Assembly: GCF_018446385.1 (NCBI RefSeq)
Contig: NC_055989.1
Span: 132,211,004-132,275,003, forward strand
Origin: Zingiber officinale
Lineage: Eukaryota; Streptophyta; Magnoliopsida; Zingiberales; Zingiberaceae
Direction: 5' to 3'
DNA length: 64,000 nucleotides
Below, piece by piece: positions 1 through 12,400 of the stretch; positions within the stretch are counted from its first letter, which is position 1, and each line of letters opens with the position of its first letter. Under the pieces are notes generated by a model that worked only from the letters and a program-made list of their open reading frames with translations, had not been told where the DNA came from and did not search any database. The translations under genes and the position numbers were made by a program.

Positions 1-1061
1 CAATTAGTGTCACTTCTTTGCCTGATGTAATCTTTAGTACTATCTTGCCAAGACCAATAATGTTGGAAGTTGCAGAATTGCCAATAATTAGTTTTCTCCC
101 ATTAATAGGGGTATAAGTTGAAAAATGAACCTTGTTAGAGCAAATGTGCCGTGTGACACCAATATCGACTCACCACTGCCTTGGACTGCCCACCAAGTTG
201 GCTTCAAATACAATGGTAGTTAGGTCAAATTCTAACATATCTATTGGCACTGACTTATCTTCAGTCATGTGTACTTGAGTGACTTTCTTTGGATGTCGGT
301 TGTCTTTGACATTATGATTCGGTTTGCCACAGTTGTGGAATGTTCCTTGGAACTTCTTGGCCCTCCCTTGGCTTTGCCCTTTGTCGAGATACTTTCTTTT
401 TTTGTCAGTGTCTGGTTCCAGCAGATTTGCCTTTGCAAATATAGGCATTTTTATTGATTATGATTGCTTGCGATTGTTTTTTCAATTCGTAGTCTTACAA
501 TCAGATCCTCAAGTCTCATCTCCTTTCGCTTGTGCTTTAGATAAGTTTTGAATTCCCTCCACGAAGGTGGAAGTTTCTCGATTATCGCGACAACTTGAAA
601 AGACTCATTCATTGTCATGCCCTTGGCATGCAAATTATGTAGGATCAACTGCAACTCTTGGACTTGAGTTGTCACAGTTTTGGAATCAATCATTTTGAAG
701 TTTAAGAATTTGCCGACGATAAATTTCTTCAATTTGGCATCTTATGTTTTGTACTTCTTTTCGAGAGATTCTCATAACTCCTTTGCAGTTATCAATGGAA
801 TATACACATATAACGTGTTATCAAAGCCATTGAGGATATAGTTTCAACATAAGAAGTCACTATGTCCCAGACATCATATGCCGCCCTCTTTCCTTTATCA
901 GTCTCGTCTTGAGATATAGAGGGAGCGTCTTCACATAAGAACCTTGCAAGGTTCAACGTGGTTAGGTAAAACATCTTTTGCTACCACCTCTTAAAATCCG
1001 TACCTGTAAACTTCTCTGGCTTCTCACCATATGCCGGTGGAACAGGAGCCATCGAATCCAT
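1..1061 (-). pseudogene. Copia gag / nucleocapsid / protease remnant
   Basis: The likely start is the ATG at 1061-1059, followed by a stretch containing GEKPEKFTG, as in the gag at 60172. An in-frame TAG at 981-983 interrupts it, and later frame changes separate the pieces at 974-792, 732-451 and 448-170. The zinc knuckle near 350-310 keeps only two of its four CCHC ligands. The protease region near 175-150 has an Asp-Ile-Gly where the family has Asp-Thr-Gly. It is clearly dead. The function would have been capsid formation and polyprotein cleavage of the retroelement. Confidence 0.8.
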
Positions 1062-1092
1062 TAAGATTGCACATAAGAATACGTCTTAAAAT

Positions 1093-1660
1093 TGTTGGAA
1101 TATGTTATAGTGGTGCAATTTGAGCGCGGGCAAAATGACGGTATCCCACCGTTTTGGCGAAGTCGAGACTAGAGTTAGACTCTATCTCTTTAAGATGAAT
1201 TTACCCCGCACACGGTACTCACAGAACACGACAATCGTCTCCCAAGATACAACGACTATATTTTGCAATAGCAACACTACAAATCGCAAGACCTCCGAAT
1301 TGAAGAAGCTTCTTAAACTCTCCAATTCAAGTATGGAAAGTAATGCTTGCTTTGCTTGAAAGGAATTGAGTGATTGGAATGAGGTTGTGAGAGATCTTAT
1401 TTGTACTAAATGAAGGGGTATAAGAACCTCTTAATTCAATTATATCTCATCCATCCATTTTGAATTGGAGAATATAAATCACATCCTTTCCTAAGAGACA
1501 CACTATCTTTTCATTAGATGTCATCCTTTAAAAATCAATGGATGAGATTGAGTCATCCAAAGGGCACTTAAACCTTTCAAGTTGGATGAACAAGAGTTGT
1601 CAATCTTGATCCAACGATCTAGATTTAATTTTTCATTCACTTTAAATTTCCAACGGTTTC
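1093..1660 (-). repeat. 5' LTR of the Copia fragment (approximate end)
   Basis: It begins TGTTGGAATATG on the plus strand at 1093, directly beside the gag leader, and shares blocks with the LTRs at 32324-33330. The outer end is set at 'ttccaacg' near 1660, which would be a mutated form of the family's terminal CCAACA. The end is uncertain by tens of bases and no target duplication was found. Confidence 0.55.
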
Positions 1661-1871
1661 CTAAGCACCCACGATTCGATTTCCAGCTATGGCGCACTAT
1701 AAGGCATTTTCCTCCTGTGGGATAACAAATCTGGGATGTTGAGCTGTTGGAATGTCTGTTCTTCCAGATTTACCTGATAGTCGGTGGAAAACTTTTGTGA
1801 GACTGGGCAGTCATCCCAGGATTAGTCGGCTTGAAGGGTTGGATATCTAGTGCTAGCAAAAAAAAAAAAAC
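1661..1871 (+). other. Possible 3' end of a non-LTR element with poly(A) tail
   Basis: A unique-looking 190-bp stretch ends in a run of 12 or more A (about 1859-1871). A sequence ending in a poly(A) tract with no open frame is what a 5'-truncated LINE or a SINE looks like. No family can be assigned by eye and no clear target-site duplication is visible. Confidence 0.25.
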
Positions 1872-3477
1872 CTTCCTTCGCCTTACACTCTTCCAGCATT
1901 AGGCAAGCAGCAAACACATAATCTCATGGTTCTGCAAACGTGTTTTTTGGTGAATATTCTCCAAACCCTAATCAATAAGTCTCCATTAACCTCCCCTTTT
2001 CAGACTCCAAAAGCTACATTTATTTTTCTATATCGCTAGTATAATATGATAATAAACAATTTTTACATTTTTATAAATTGATTTCCTTAGTTTGGTTTTG
2101 GCCCAACAGATAAGTAGAGTTACATCACTTTATTAAAATTTCTACATATGCATTATTTTTTAATGTTAGCACATTTTGTTTTCATTATTTTTGTTATGTT
2201 TCAACTTTTCTATTTTCTTTCTGCTGCTATTTGATTTCATGTTTAATTTGAATATACTTGGGATATGATGGCAGCATTATCCGTGGGATTGTATATAGTT
2301 TTACCTTGTCTTGCAAGAGACTATTTTCAAGACTCAAACTTGTAACCTCTCGGTCACATGAAAATTTTATCATTGTGTCAAGACTCTCCTTACTTTAGGA
2401 ATATTTCCTAAAAGAGAAAAAATCATTTTTCATATAGTTATGGTTATATATTAAGTTAATTAATGAAAAAAATTGGGGATTTTCTGTTTAAGAGAACACC
2501 AAGAAATGTGCCAAGAGAAAGAACTCAATACTATTTTAATACGTAAATGGGTCCTAAAAGATTATAATGTAAATAATAAAACAAAGTAAAGAAACCAAGA
2601 TTATTTTTTATGATGAAATCAGTTTTGGCCCTTTTCTTTCCTTTTTATTTTGCGCTTTACTTGATTGCTGATAACATATTTTAAGTCATTTAGCAATAGT
2701 GTGACGCAACCAAGTAAAATCACAGGCAGAGAAGCACACAACACAAAGAAGTCAGAGTTTTTTCTAGAAACATTTCCATCACCGAGTCTACAATATTTAG
2801 AATTTGATGCCTAAACTTGTACTAAGGGTAGCACAATCTACTACTATATAGTAAAATACAGAGGAAAACATTACTCTCTTCCTTGATTTTGCTGTTCTTA
2901 AATTTACAGTTTAAATACACATGCAATATACAGTTTAAGCATTGTTCACGGAATACAATTAATGCAATTTAAGCATTGTTCACGGAACATTACTCTGCTG
3001 ATGTGGCAGTTTCGTATTTTTTTTAATTAGTAAAATTTTTTTTAATACACCACTCAGCAGATCCCAAATTAAGGCAGTTTGAAATTGCCTTTCTCATCTC
3101 TAAATTTGCTATAAATAACTTCATTCAACAAAAGAAAATACACTTCTGGCAATTAATGTCAGATTTATATACAAAATTTGGTAAGTGAAGCCCCTTTTTC
3201 AAAGAAAAGAAGGCATAGTATACAATTATCTTTCTTTGATAAAAAATAAATTGTATGATTACTCCAATATATCAAACATTATTTTTTAAGTCATGTTTAG
3301 CTTTTAGTATTAATATTTTTACACTGATAAATAAAGTTTCTTAGGAATTTGTTAGGTTATATATTGATTCCATCAAAAAATATATATTTGATCTGTTTTA
3401 AAATTGAATTAAATTTTCTAAACAAACCCAGCATTGGCGAGTTATAGAATTAGTTACATGAATAAAGAAAAGGAGGC
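1872..3477. other. AT-rich non-coding stretch (intron or downstream of the RAD23 exons)
   Basis: No credible exon was found on either strand. In particular, nothing resembling the UBA or XPC-binding domains expected after the RAD23 exons was seen. A 20-bp direct repeat (2934-2953 and 2968-2987) is present. The stretch may be intron if RAD23 continues beyond the left edge. Confidence 0.5.
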
Positions 3478-3481
3478 TCAC

Positions 3482-6400
3482 GGGTTGCTAGTTATTGAGG
3501 CTGCGGTAGCAGTGGCAGTTGGGGTTGCTGTATCTATGGGTGCTCTGCATAATAAAGAAAAAGAGTGTCATCAAAATCAATAGATATAGAAAATTGAATA
3601 AAAATTATAACAGGATTGTCAAAAGAAACCTACATTGATAATGTTGATGCAGATGTTTGAGATGGAACAGATGCTGGAACTGAATGGACTGGGGCAGCTG
3701 CATTAGTGGGTGGAGCCTACGAAAGGAAAAACATGAATATTTACATTCTAAAATAATGAAGTATTCATTTCAAGGTAACCACAATTAGAAGACATAATTA
3801 GTGGAAACACCTGCAGCATTTTTATCAAACCAATGTGACCAATCATAGTTCAACACTAACCATAAATGAGTTAAATTTAATTAAGAAAGATTAAGTAAAA
3901 TGCACAAGAGATCACCGAATTGCTAAGAATCCAGCTAAATCAGACTTCATGTAAATATCAGCACCATAGTTTGAGATAAATGAGATGATCTATGTAATAA
4001 CCAATAATCAATTGCAAATTCATAATCTAGTCATTGGTGTATAATAGATTGACCTAACATTGGACTGTTGATGCCATTTCACAACAACCTACAATGACTT
4101 AATTAGTTTTCCAATGAGGACTTCTACATTAATCTTGTAGACAAAATAGTTCTAAAACATCATGTACTCATGTATATGTTAGCCACAAATATTATAGATT
4201 GAAGTGTTTATATTCAACTTTAAAAAAACTTGCATTCAAATTGCTTGGAAGCATCATAAGCTATGCTAGGTATTTGTGAGTGTCAAATCAACTACAAATA
4301 GAGTATGGAGTGGGCCATCTAGACCAAAGTGAACCACACTACATGGACTGCAGCAAGAATACAGATAAGAGGATTAAAACAAGCAAGTCAGAACCATTTG
4401 GTGTTGCCAAATCAAGTTTAAAATACTAATCAAAACAGCTAGTTAACGGATATATTGATGGCCTTACTTATTCAAATGGTGCATACGATAACAGAACAAA
4501 GATATAAACATAAATAGAGTTATACAATTTCATAAATGACACATTAATCAAATCTACTGTTACCTGACTTAAAGGTGCTTTTGCAGTCATTACTCCACTA
4601 GATGAACCCTTAGTCTGTAAGGAAAAAAAGATGTATGTTCATAAAAAACAAAATTGCACTCTTTATCTTGCAGGCATCATTTTAAGTTTGCTTGCTGGTT
4701 ATAATTTTAAACAAAGACAGACATTGAATATGCGCAATATATAAAAAACAAAAATTTGAGTGCATAAGTATAGAAATAACCATTAAGGTGAAATTATTCA
4801 AATCAGTTAATAAAGTTTACAAGAATCAGGAAACAGTTGTCTGCAACACAGATTAGTGAAATTATAGTTAACATGAATGCTTCCACAAAAGGTGTTGCAA
4901 TCATACAACACCAATTAACAAGGTTGCAATCACTATTTGCACCAATTGATGAAAGACAGAAAATGATCTCCAGTTGATGAAAGACAAAAAATGATCTCCA
5001 GATAGAAGTCTATAATTTGAAATGACCATGTATTTTAGGAGGTTGGTTATGGTTGTAATGCATATGTTAATAATTTCTATACAAACAACATACGCATAAA
5101 AACTGTCTGATGCAAACAATATAAGATAAATTGGGGAACTTGCACCACATATTGATAAATTATACTGAAGTCCACTTTCCATGAAAATAGAATAGTATAA
5201 GATCCGCATACTAGGGAGAATTTAATGTATTTTCCTACTATTGGTGCCAGAAGCAACACCTTGAAATGAAACATTAGAAAATGCTTTTTGGTTTTTCAAT
5301 ATCAATAGGTCAACTTTTCTCTCCTAGTGGGGAATATACCACTAACTAAAGAAAGAAAAAATGATTACACATCACAAGAAAGTATTTTAAAAAATTGTCT
5401 TATGTGATAATTAGTTGGACAATGTGGGCATCAAAAGTGGCAAAATGATAAGAAGTGCAAGAAATGCAAATTAAAAATGGACTTAAGCACAGATCAAGGT
5501 AATCTATATCAAGAGTTGAGGTTTACTATTGTGCAGAAATAAAAAATAGCAGTTTTTATGTTCTTAAAAAAAGTACATTGGTTCAAGGTCCAAGGATTTA
5601 AGCATCTATATCGCAACCAATGTGCTACAGTATAGCTTAGGATTCACCATATAAGGGAATAATAGTTGCAGCCAAGGGCAACATAAGTTTCACATAAATT
5701 GGTGAGACGGTGTAAGATGCGATTCCCTTCCCATTATATCAAAGACTAAAAAGCATACAATCGTAAAGAAGTAAATCTTTGTTTAAGTAGAAAAAAGAAA
5801 TGAGAGGCGTTAGGAAAAATTCCCTCTTGGACACTTCAGGGTTATTGACTTTTATAGGGAAGAGGATATATAGCATAATTACAAAATTACCCCTAGCTAT
5901 ATTTACAATATTCTAGTACTCCCCCTCAAGCTGGAGAATATAGATCATATGCACCAATCTTGTTACATATGTAGTCAATTCGGGGATCTCTAAGTGACTT
6001 AGTGGATATATCTGCTAGTTGATCATGTGAATTGACAAAACTAGTAGATATTTCCCCAGATATGACTTTCTCTCTGACAAAGTGACAGTCAACTTCAATA
6101 TGCTTTGTCTTCTCATAAAAAATTAGGCTTGAGGCGATATACATGGCGGCCTGGTTATCACATATAAGTGATATTTGTGTAACCTCTCCAAACCTTAGTT
6201 CCTGAAGCAACTGTTTTAGTCATATAAGCTCTTGACTGGCTATGGTCATAGCTCGATACTTTGCCTTTGCACTGAATCTTGCCACAATATTCTGCTTTTT
6301 ACTTTTCCAAGAAACAAGGTTATCTCCGACAAATATACAAAACCCAGAAGTGAATCTTCTATCAGTGGAAGATCCTGCCCAATTTGCATCAGAATATCCT

Positions 6401-9400
6401 ACAACTCGAGTATGTCCTTTGTCCTCATACAAAAGAACCTTTCCTGGTGCGCCTCTGATATACCGAATAATGCGAGTCACAACATCCCAATGTTCCTTGC
6501 ATGGAGAGTTGAGAAACTGACTTACTACACTTACTACAAACGAGATATCCGGATGAGTGACAGTAAACTAGCTTAGTTTCCCTACTAATCGTTTGTATCG
6601 TTCAGGATCTGGAAGAGGCTCCCCCTGATTTGGTAGGAACTTGACATTATGATCCATGGGGTTGTTGACTGTATTTGAGTTTAACATTCCTGTTTCTTCT
6701 AGAAGATCTATTGCATACTTCCTTTAGGATATGATGATCTCATCTTTAGATTGTGCTACTTCTATCCTCAAGAAATATTTGAGTTTACCGAGATCCTTCG
6801 TCTGGAAATGTTTGAAAAGATGTTATTTTACCTGTGAAATCCCAAGATGATCACTACCTGTGATGACTGTTGGTACCCCAGGGTTATTTTGATGTGATCA
6901 AACAAGTTAGGTTAAGTCATGTTGTGTTTAATCCTGTGTCTAAGTGTGCAGGAACTTAGGAGCACAGGATATCGAGCAAAAGACGCAGCTAGTGAGAAGG
7001 ACAACACGGAAGAGAGCCGGCGGGCTCGGTGCGTCTGAGGGACGAGGTGCTGCAGAAGAGTATGTGGGTGGACGAGAAGGAGGCGCGCGACGTTTCCGAG
7101 GGACGAGAAGCCAGGAGTGGAAGCTTGCTCTAGAAGGTTGGAAGTTGGGTTTGGGTGAGCCCTATTCCAGATGGCCGAGATCACCCAAGCAAGAGGAACC
7201 GGAGCGGAAAACCCAGACCAAGACAAGCGAAACCAGAGCGGAAGGCCCGGACTAAAAAAAATCAACTTGGTTAACTTTCCTGGTCCAGGCGCCCTTGCTC
7301 CCAAATCTAAACAACAACGAGAAATATAAAGAAACAACACTTGTGTGCTCCTAGTTTTTGTTTAGCTTCCTTTTTGTGCGTTCATTACTGTAAGAGGTTT
7401 CTCCGCTTGAAGGAGATTTTTTAGTGCGCTTTTTCGCCTTGGATTAACAACCTCTCCGATTGTAACCAAGTAATTCGTTGTGCCTCTTTCTTTTCAGTTT
7501 CTTTATTATTCTTTTATACAAGTGTTCATTTTATGTAAGTTATAAGCTGAGGAAGGTATTTTTTTGCTTGTTTTGTGCTGGGGCTATTCACCCCCCTCTA
7601 GCCAGCCGTCAAGGGTCCTAACAAGTGGTATCAGAGCGAGGACGCTTCAGGAGGACTAACCACCGATTGAAGCACCGAATCGATGGCTGGACCGAGCATA
7701 TACCCACTGAAGTTCAAGGGGGACTTCGTGAGCTGGAAAAAGAGAATGTAGGTTTTTTTCAAAACCAATTTTGAATTGCTTTTAATAATGAAGTTCGATT
7801 TTGTAGCGCCCGAAGGAAAGGAAGAATACCAGTGAACGAAGAAAGAGCAGGCCAACTACGTGGCAAACGGCAAAGCAAAGTTCCATCTGCTGAGCGTCCT
7901 TCTGCCACAAGAAGTCAACTGGATTGGCGCCTATGACTCAACAAAGGAGCTTTGGGAGAAGTTCCTTGAGCTACACAAAGGGACGTCCGAAGTCAAGCTC
8001 GTAAGACGGGATTTGCTAAGGAACTAGTTAAGTAACATAAAATTGGAAGCAGAAGAAACCGTTGCACATCTTCACTCGAGAATGAAGGAAATCATCACCT
8101 GACTCATGAATCTCGGAGAAAAGGTAAGCAACCGAGATTGCTAAGGTACGTACTCAATGCATTTCCTAGAACTACAAAGTGGGCATTATTAATAGATGCT
8201 TACTATATATCTAAAGATTTAGAATCTGTTATCTTAGAAGAAATGTTTTCAACATTTCAAGTCCATGAAATTAGGTGTGCAGATCCGAAGGAGTCGAAAC
8301 ACAACGTTGCCTTTAAGGTAAGGATGGACGAACAAGATTCAGAATCCTCTCTTGATGACGAAAAAACGGTAATGATGGTAAGACAATTTAAAAAATTATT
8401 TAAATATAAAAAAACTAATCATCTGCAGGGTAGAAAGAAAAGAACAATCAGATGCTACCACTGCAATGAAGAAGGGCACGTTAAAGACAACTGCCCTATG
8501 TTAAAGATCAAGGACAAGGACAAAGGAAAGAACAAGAAGCCTGTCCAATCTAACAAATACAACATGTTAAAGGCGACGTCTGATGAAACATCGTCCGAAT
8601 CAGAAGTTGAAGCTGTTGCTGGACTTACGTTAATGGCAAGTCATCAAGACGACCAAAATGAAGCAAGCTCATTCGAAATGAGCATTGATGAAGGGGGAGC
8701 GACATCGAAAGAAAGCAGCAGTTTAGGGGGAGCTACAGACAACGAGATCGACAAGGTAAGTCAGGTATGATCTCTTCCTCCTGATAAGTTATTTAAATTT
8801 GTTAAGTTATTATCTAAAGACTGTTGCAAATTTAAAAAAATAAAGAATTAAAATTAATTTTAGCCAAATCTTGCCTATTAGAAGATTTTGAAAAATTAAA
8901 ATTGAAAAATGATAAATTGAAAATACAAGTAGAAGACTTGAAACATCGTACATGCTTAAATGTTAAAAATCAAAATATTAGGAAATATAATAATTTGAGC
9001 TGGTATTTTAATTACCACAAGGGACAAATTAAGACAATTTCTCAGAAATATATTCGTAGAAGATTTTTAATTAACCGGAATCTATATTGGGTTCCAAAGT
9101 CTTGTCTAAATTGAACTATAATTAGACTTAGGGCTTTCAGCAAGAAAATTAAATGTTTGAATTTCCTTAAGAGGCTTTGTCTATAAAGTGGTTGTTGCTC
9201 CAATAACCAAGAAGGCCTAGTGCCTCGCAAAAGTTACTCAAAATATTTTCTTTTTGGTATTTTTAACTTACAAAAAAATTAAAGTTTTTTTGGAAGTATC
9301 AATTTTACTTTACCAAAATTATTTTTACAAAATTAATTTTTGCAAATTTGTTTAACTTAGGAAATTATTGATGTTACAATTTTTTTTGGTGATATCAAAA

Positions 9401-12400
9401 ATATTTTTTACTTAGAATTTTTTTAAAGTTATTGCAATTTTTTTTTAAATTGCTATCAAAATTGTTTTCAAAATTTTCAAAAACTTGATAAGTTTTTAAA
9501 AATATTGAAAATCATTTTTTTTAAACTAAAAACTTTCCTATATTTTGAAAAATTGATCCTTAGATTTCTTTTGATATCCCATTTTTTTATGTGATCAAAG
9601 GAGAAGAAGGAAAGATTAAATCTAGGGGGAGGTAGTTTTAACTTTCTTAATTTTTACACTGTAATTGCAAATTTATTGCTTTTACTTTATGTTAGTTTAC
9701 TCTAACTTAACTTGGGTTGTTTACATCAAAAAAGGGGAGATTGTTGGTACCCCAGGATTGTTTTGATGTGATCAAATAAGTTAGGTTAGGTTATGTTGTG
9801 TTTAATCTTGTGTCTAAGTGTGCAGGAACTTAGAAGCACAGGATATCGAGCAAAAGACATAGCTAGTGAGAAGAACGGCACGGGAGAGAGCCGACGGGCT
9901 CGGTGCGTCTGAGAGACAAAGTGCTGCGGAAGAGTACGCGGGTGGACGAGGGACGAGAAGCCAGAAGTGGAAGCTTGCTCGAGAAGGCCGGAAGTTGGGT
10001 TCGGGTGAGCCCTATTCCGAATGGTCGAGATCACCCAAGCAAGAGGAACCAGAACGGAAGACCCGGACCGAGACGAGCGAAACCGGAGCGGAAGGACCGG
10101 ACTAAAAAAGTCAACTTGGTTGACTTTCCTGGTCCGGGCGCTCGGAATCAAATTTTATCTGGATCGCGTTTGACCGCGATCCGTTACGAAGGGGGTAAAA
10201 TTTTATCACCCTTCAGGCGCCTGAACCCTTCCAGGCGCCCCGAGCAAGGCTATATAAGCAATCTTGCTCCCAAAGCTAAACAACAACAAGAAATACAAAG
10301 AAATAACACTTGTGCGCTCCTAGTTTTTTGTTTAGCTTCTTTTCTGTGCGTTCATTGATTTAAGAGGCTTCTCTGTCTGAAGGAGATTTTTTAGTGCGCT
10401 TTTTCGCCTTAGATTAACAACCTCTCCGGTTGTAACCAAGTAATTTGTTGTGCCTCTTTCTTTTCAGTTTCTTTATTGTTCTTTTATGCAAGTGTTCATT
10501 TTATTTAAGTTATAAGCCGAGGAAGGTATTTTTGTTTGTTTTGTGCAGGAGTTATTCACCCCCCTCTAGCCGGTCGCCAAGGGTCCTAACAATGACGATA
10601 TCATCAACAGAAACCACTAAGTAGATGCAACCAGTAGATGAGTGACAATAAAAAACAAAATGGTCAGTCTCGCCCTGAGTTATGTCAAATTGTTGAATTA
10701 CAGCACTAAATCTACCGAACCATGCTCTGAGTGACTGCTTGAGGCCATATAAAGATTTATGCAAGCGACATACAAGACCAAAAGACTCCCCTTGATCAAC
10801 AAAACACGAAGATTGCTCCATGTAGACCTCCTCGAGCATGTCACCATGTAAGAATGCATTTTTGATGTCCTAAAGAAGTCAATGTCGAATCGCAGCAATG
10901 GACAGAAAAAGGTGCACAGAAGACATCTTGACAACAGGAGAAAAAGTGTCCCGATAATCCAATCCGAAGATCTGAGTATAGCCTTTAGCGACGAGGCGAG
11001 CCTTAAGCCGGTCAACCGTGCCGTCTAGACAAACTTTCACTCTATACACCCATCGACAACAAACAATTAACTTCCCAAGTGGTAGAGGAACTAGGCCCCA
11101 AGTTCTACTGCGTTGCAAGACACACATTTCATCGAGCATAGCCCGTTTCCATCCTGGATGGGCAAAGACATCACTTGCAATCTTTGGAAGAGACACAGAC
11201 GACAAGGAAGAAAGACAAGAATAGTAAGAAGGAGAAAGACAATGATAACTCAAGGAAATATAATGAGGAGAAGGATTACGAGTGAAACACATTATTGGTG
11301 CAGTTTGCACTAACGGTCTAACTTAGATTTTGATGAATGACAAATAAGTTAAGTTAAGTATAATTGTGATCTAACCACTTTACCAAGTGTGCAGGAGTTA
11401 ACCAGATAGGTCGACGGGCCAACCGAATATCTGCTGAGAAGTCCAGTTAGGTCGACGAGCCAGTAAAGGAACTCAAGGACCTGAAGGGCGAGATATATTA
11501 GCAAAGGAATTACCAGCGTGTGCGACAGCAACGGTGAAATATGAAGCCTAACGATCCTCATACCATTTCAGAAAGTTATCATAAGAAAGCGGCGGGGTCG
11601 GATCAAGTGGCAATTGTGCAGCAAAAGCTGAAGAAGCGACAGAACTCGATCTGAGCAGCGCGAGGAGGTTGACCATGCAGACTCCAACACTTATCAATCG
11701 TGTGTCCTGGTCGGTGGCAGTGATCACTATTAGTTAGAGCCCTAGAGCCAATCATATGATGATTGTTGTATGGACTCGATGTATCATATTCCTATATATA
11801 TTTATAAAGCCATTTCATTATGGTTATTATACTTACTTGTATTTGTGCCAAATAACTAAGTATAATATCGTCCTTAAGTAGAGGGTTCTTATCTATATCA
11901 ATCGATTGGTTGAATCGATAGTGAGATGATATAGAGAACACTACTCTCAATCATTCCTAGTCAAGTATTAACATTCAGGGACAATGTTAATGCGACGAGA
12001 CTAGCATGTAGGTCAACTCGATGACTTGATCTCACAAGTCATGGATATAGAGATATCAAGTTGACACATGGGTATGCATTGGAGAATGTATACTGAATGA
12101 TCCGCCATGAGAAAGTATCATGGATCGTTATATGAGTGTCATATACTTTCTCATGTGACTATTAGTATGTCTATCAGTCCTTGGACCTGAAGTCACCATG
12201 GTTCCCTACATAAGGAGTTACATACTTTGGCTTCGTCAAACGTCACCCGTAACTGGGTGGATCATAAAGGCGATTATCGGGTATGTAACAAATTATGCGG
12301 AGGGATGTGAGTGATGTAGATGTGATCTGTCCCTCCTATATGACGGGAGAGACATCATCATTCTTGATAGAGTGAGACCACTAAGTGCATGGCCATACCC

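Larger units (their letters stand above)
1..1660 (-). mobile_element. Ty1/Copia retrotransposon, 5' part (5' LTR, gag, start of protease)
   Basis: Seen: on the minus strand, reading from high to low coordinates, there is an LTR-like block (1093-1660), then a gag, nucleocapsid and protease remnant that runs off the left window edge. The same order and related protein sequence occur in the better-preserved Copia at 54931-61361, and the LTR shares the stretch around 1238-1260 (a 'caagatacaacgac' core) with the LTRs at 32324 and 60190. All reading frames are broken. The rest of the element (integrase, RT, RNase H, 3' LTR) would lie beyond position 1. Because it is on the downstream side of the RAD23 exons, it may sit in a further RAD23 intron. 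Confidence 0.8.
6868..10591 (+). mobile_element. Gag-only (TR-GAG-like) LTR retrotransposon, TSD ATGAC
   Basis: LTRs at 6868-7623 and 9742-10591 both start TGTTGGTACCCC and end CCTAACA. The direct repeat ATGAC at 6863-6867 and 10592-10596 is a perfect 5-bp target duplication. The PBS TGGTATCAGAGCG lies at about 7626-7638 and the tract AAAAAAGGGGAGAT at about 9728-9741. The internal part (2.1 kb) holds only gag and an A/T-rich tail, with no protease, integrase, RT or RNase H. This is the structure of non-autonomous TR-GAG elements, which would need enzymes from a related Copia. It inserted into the RT region of the intronic Copia. Confidence 0.9.

Noticed and set aside
6944-7255. Open frames on both strands in an LTR
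   Set aside because: They fall inside the 5' LTR of the gag-only element, the equivalent parts of the 3' LTR differ, and no motif is seen.
8138-8770. Host CCHC zinc-finger protein
   Set aside because: It lies between paired LTRs with PBS and PPT and continues an upstream gag; it is retroelement gag.
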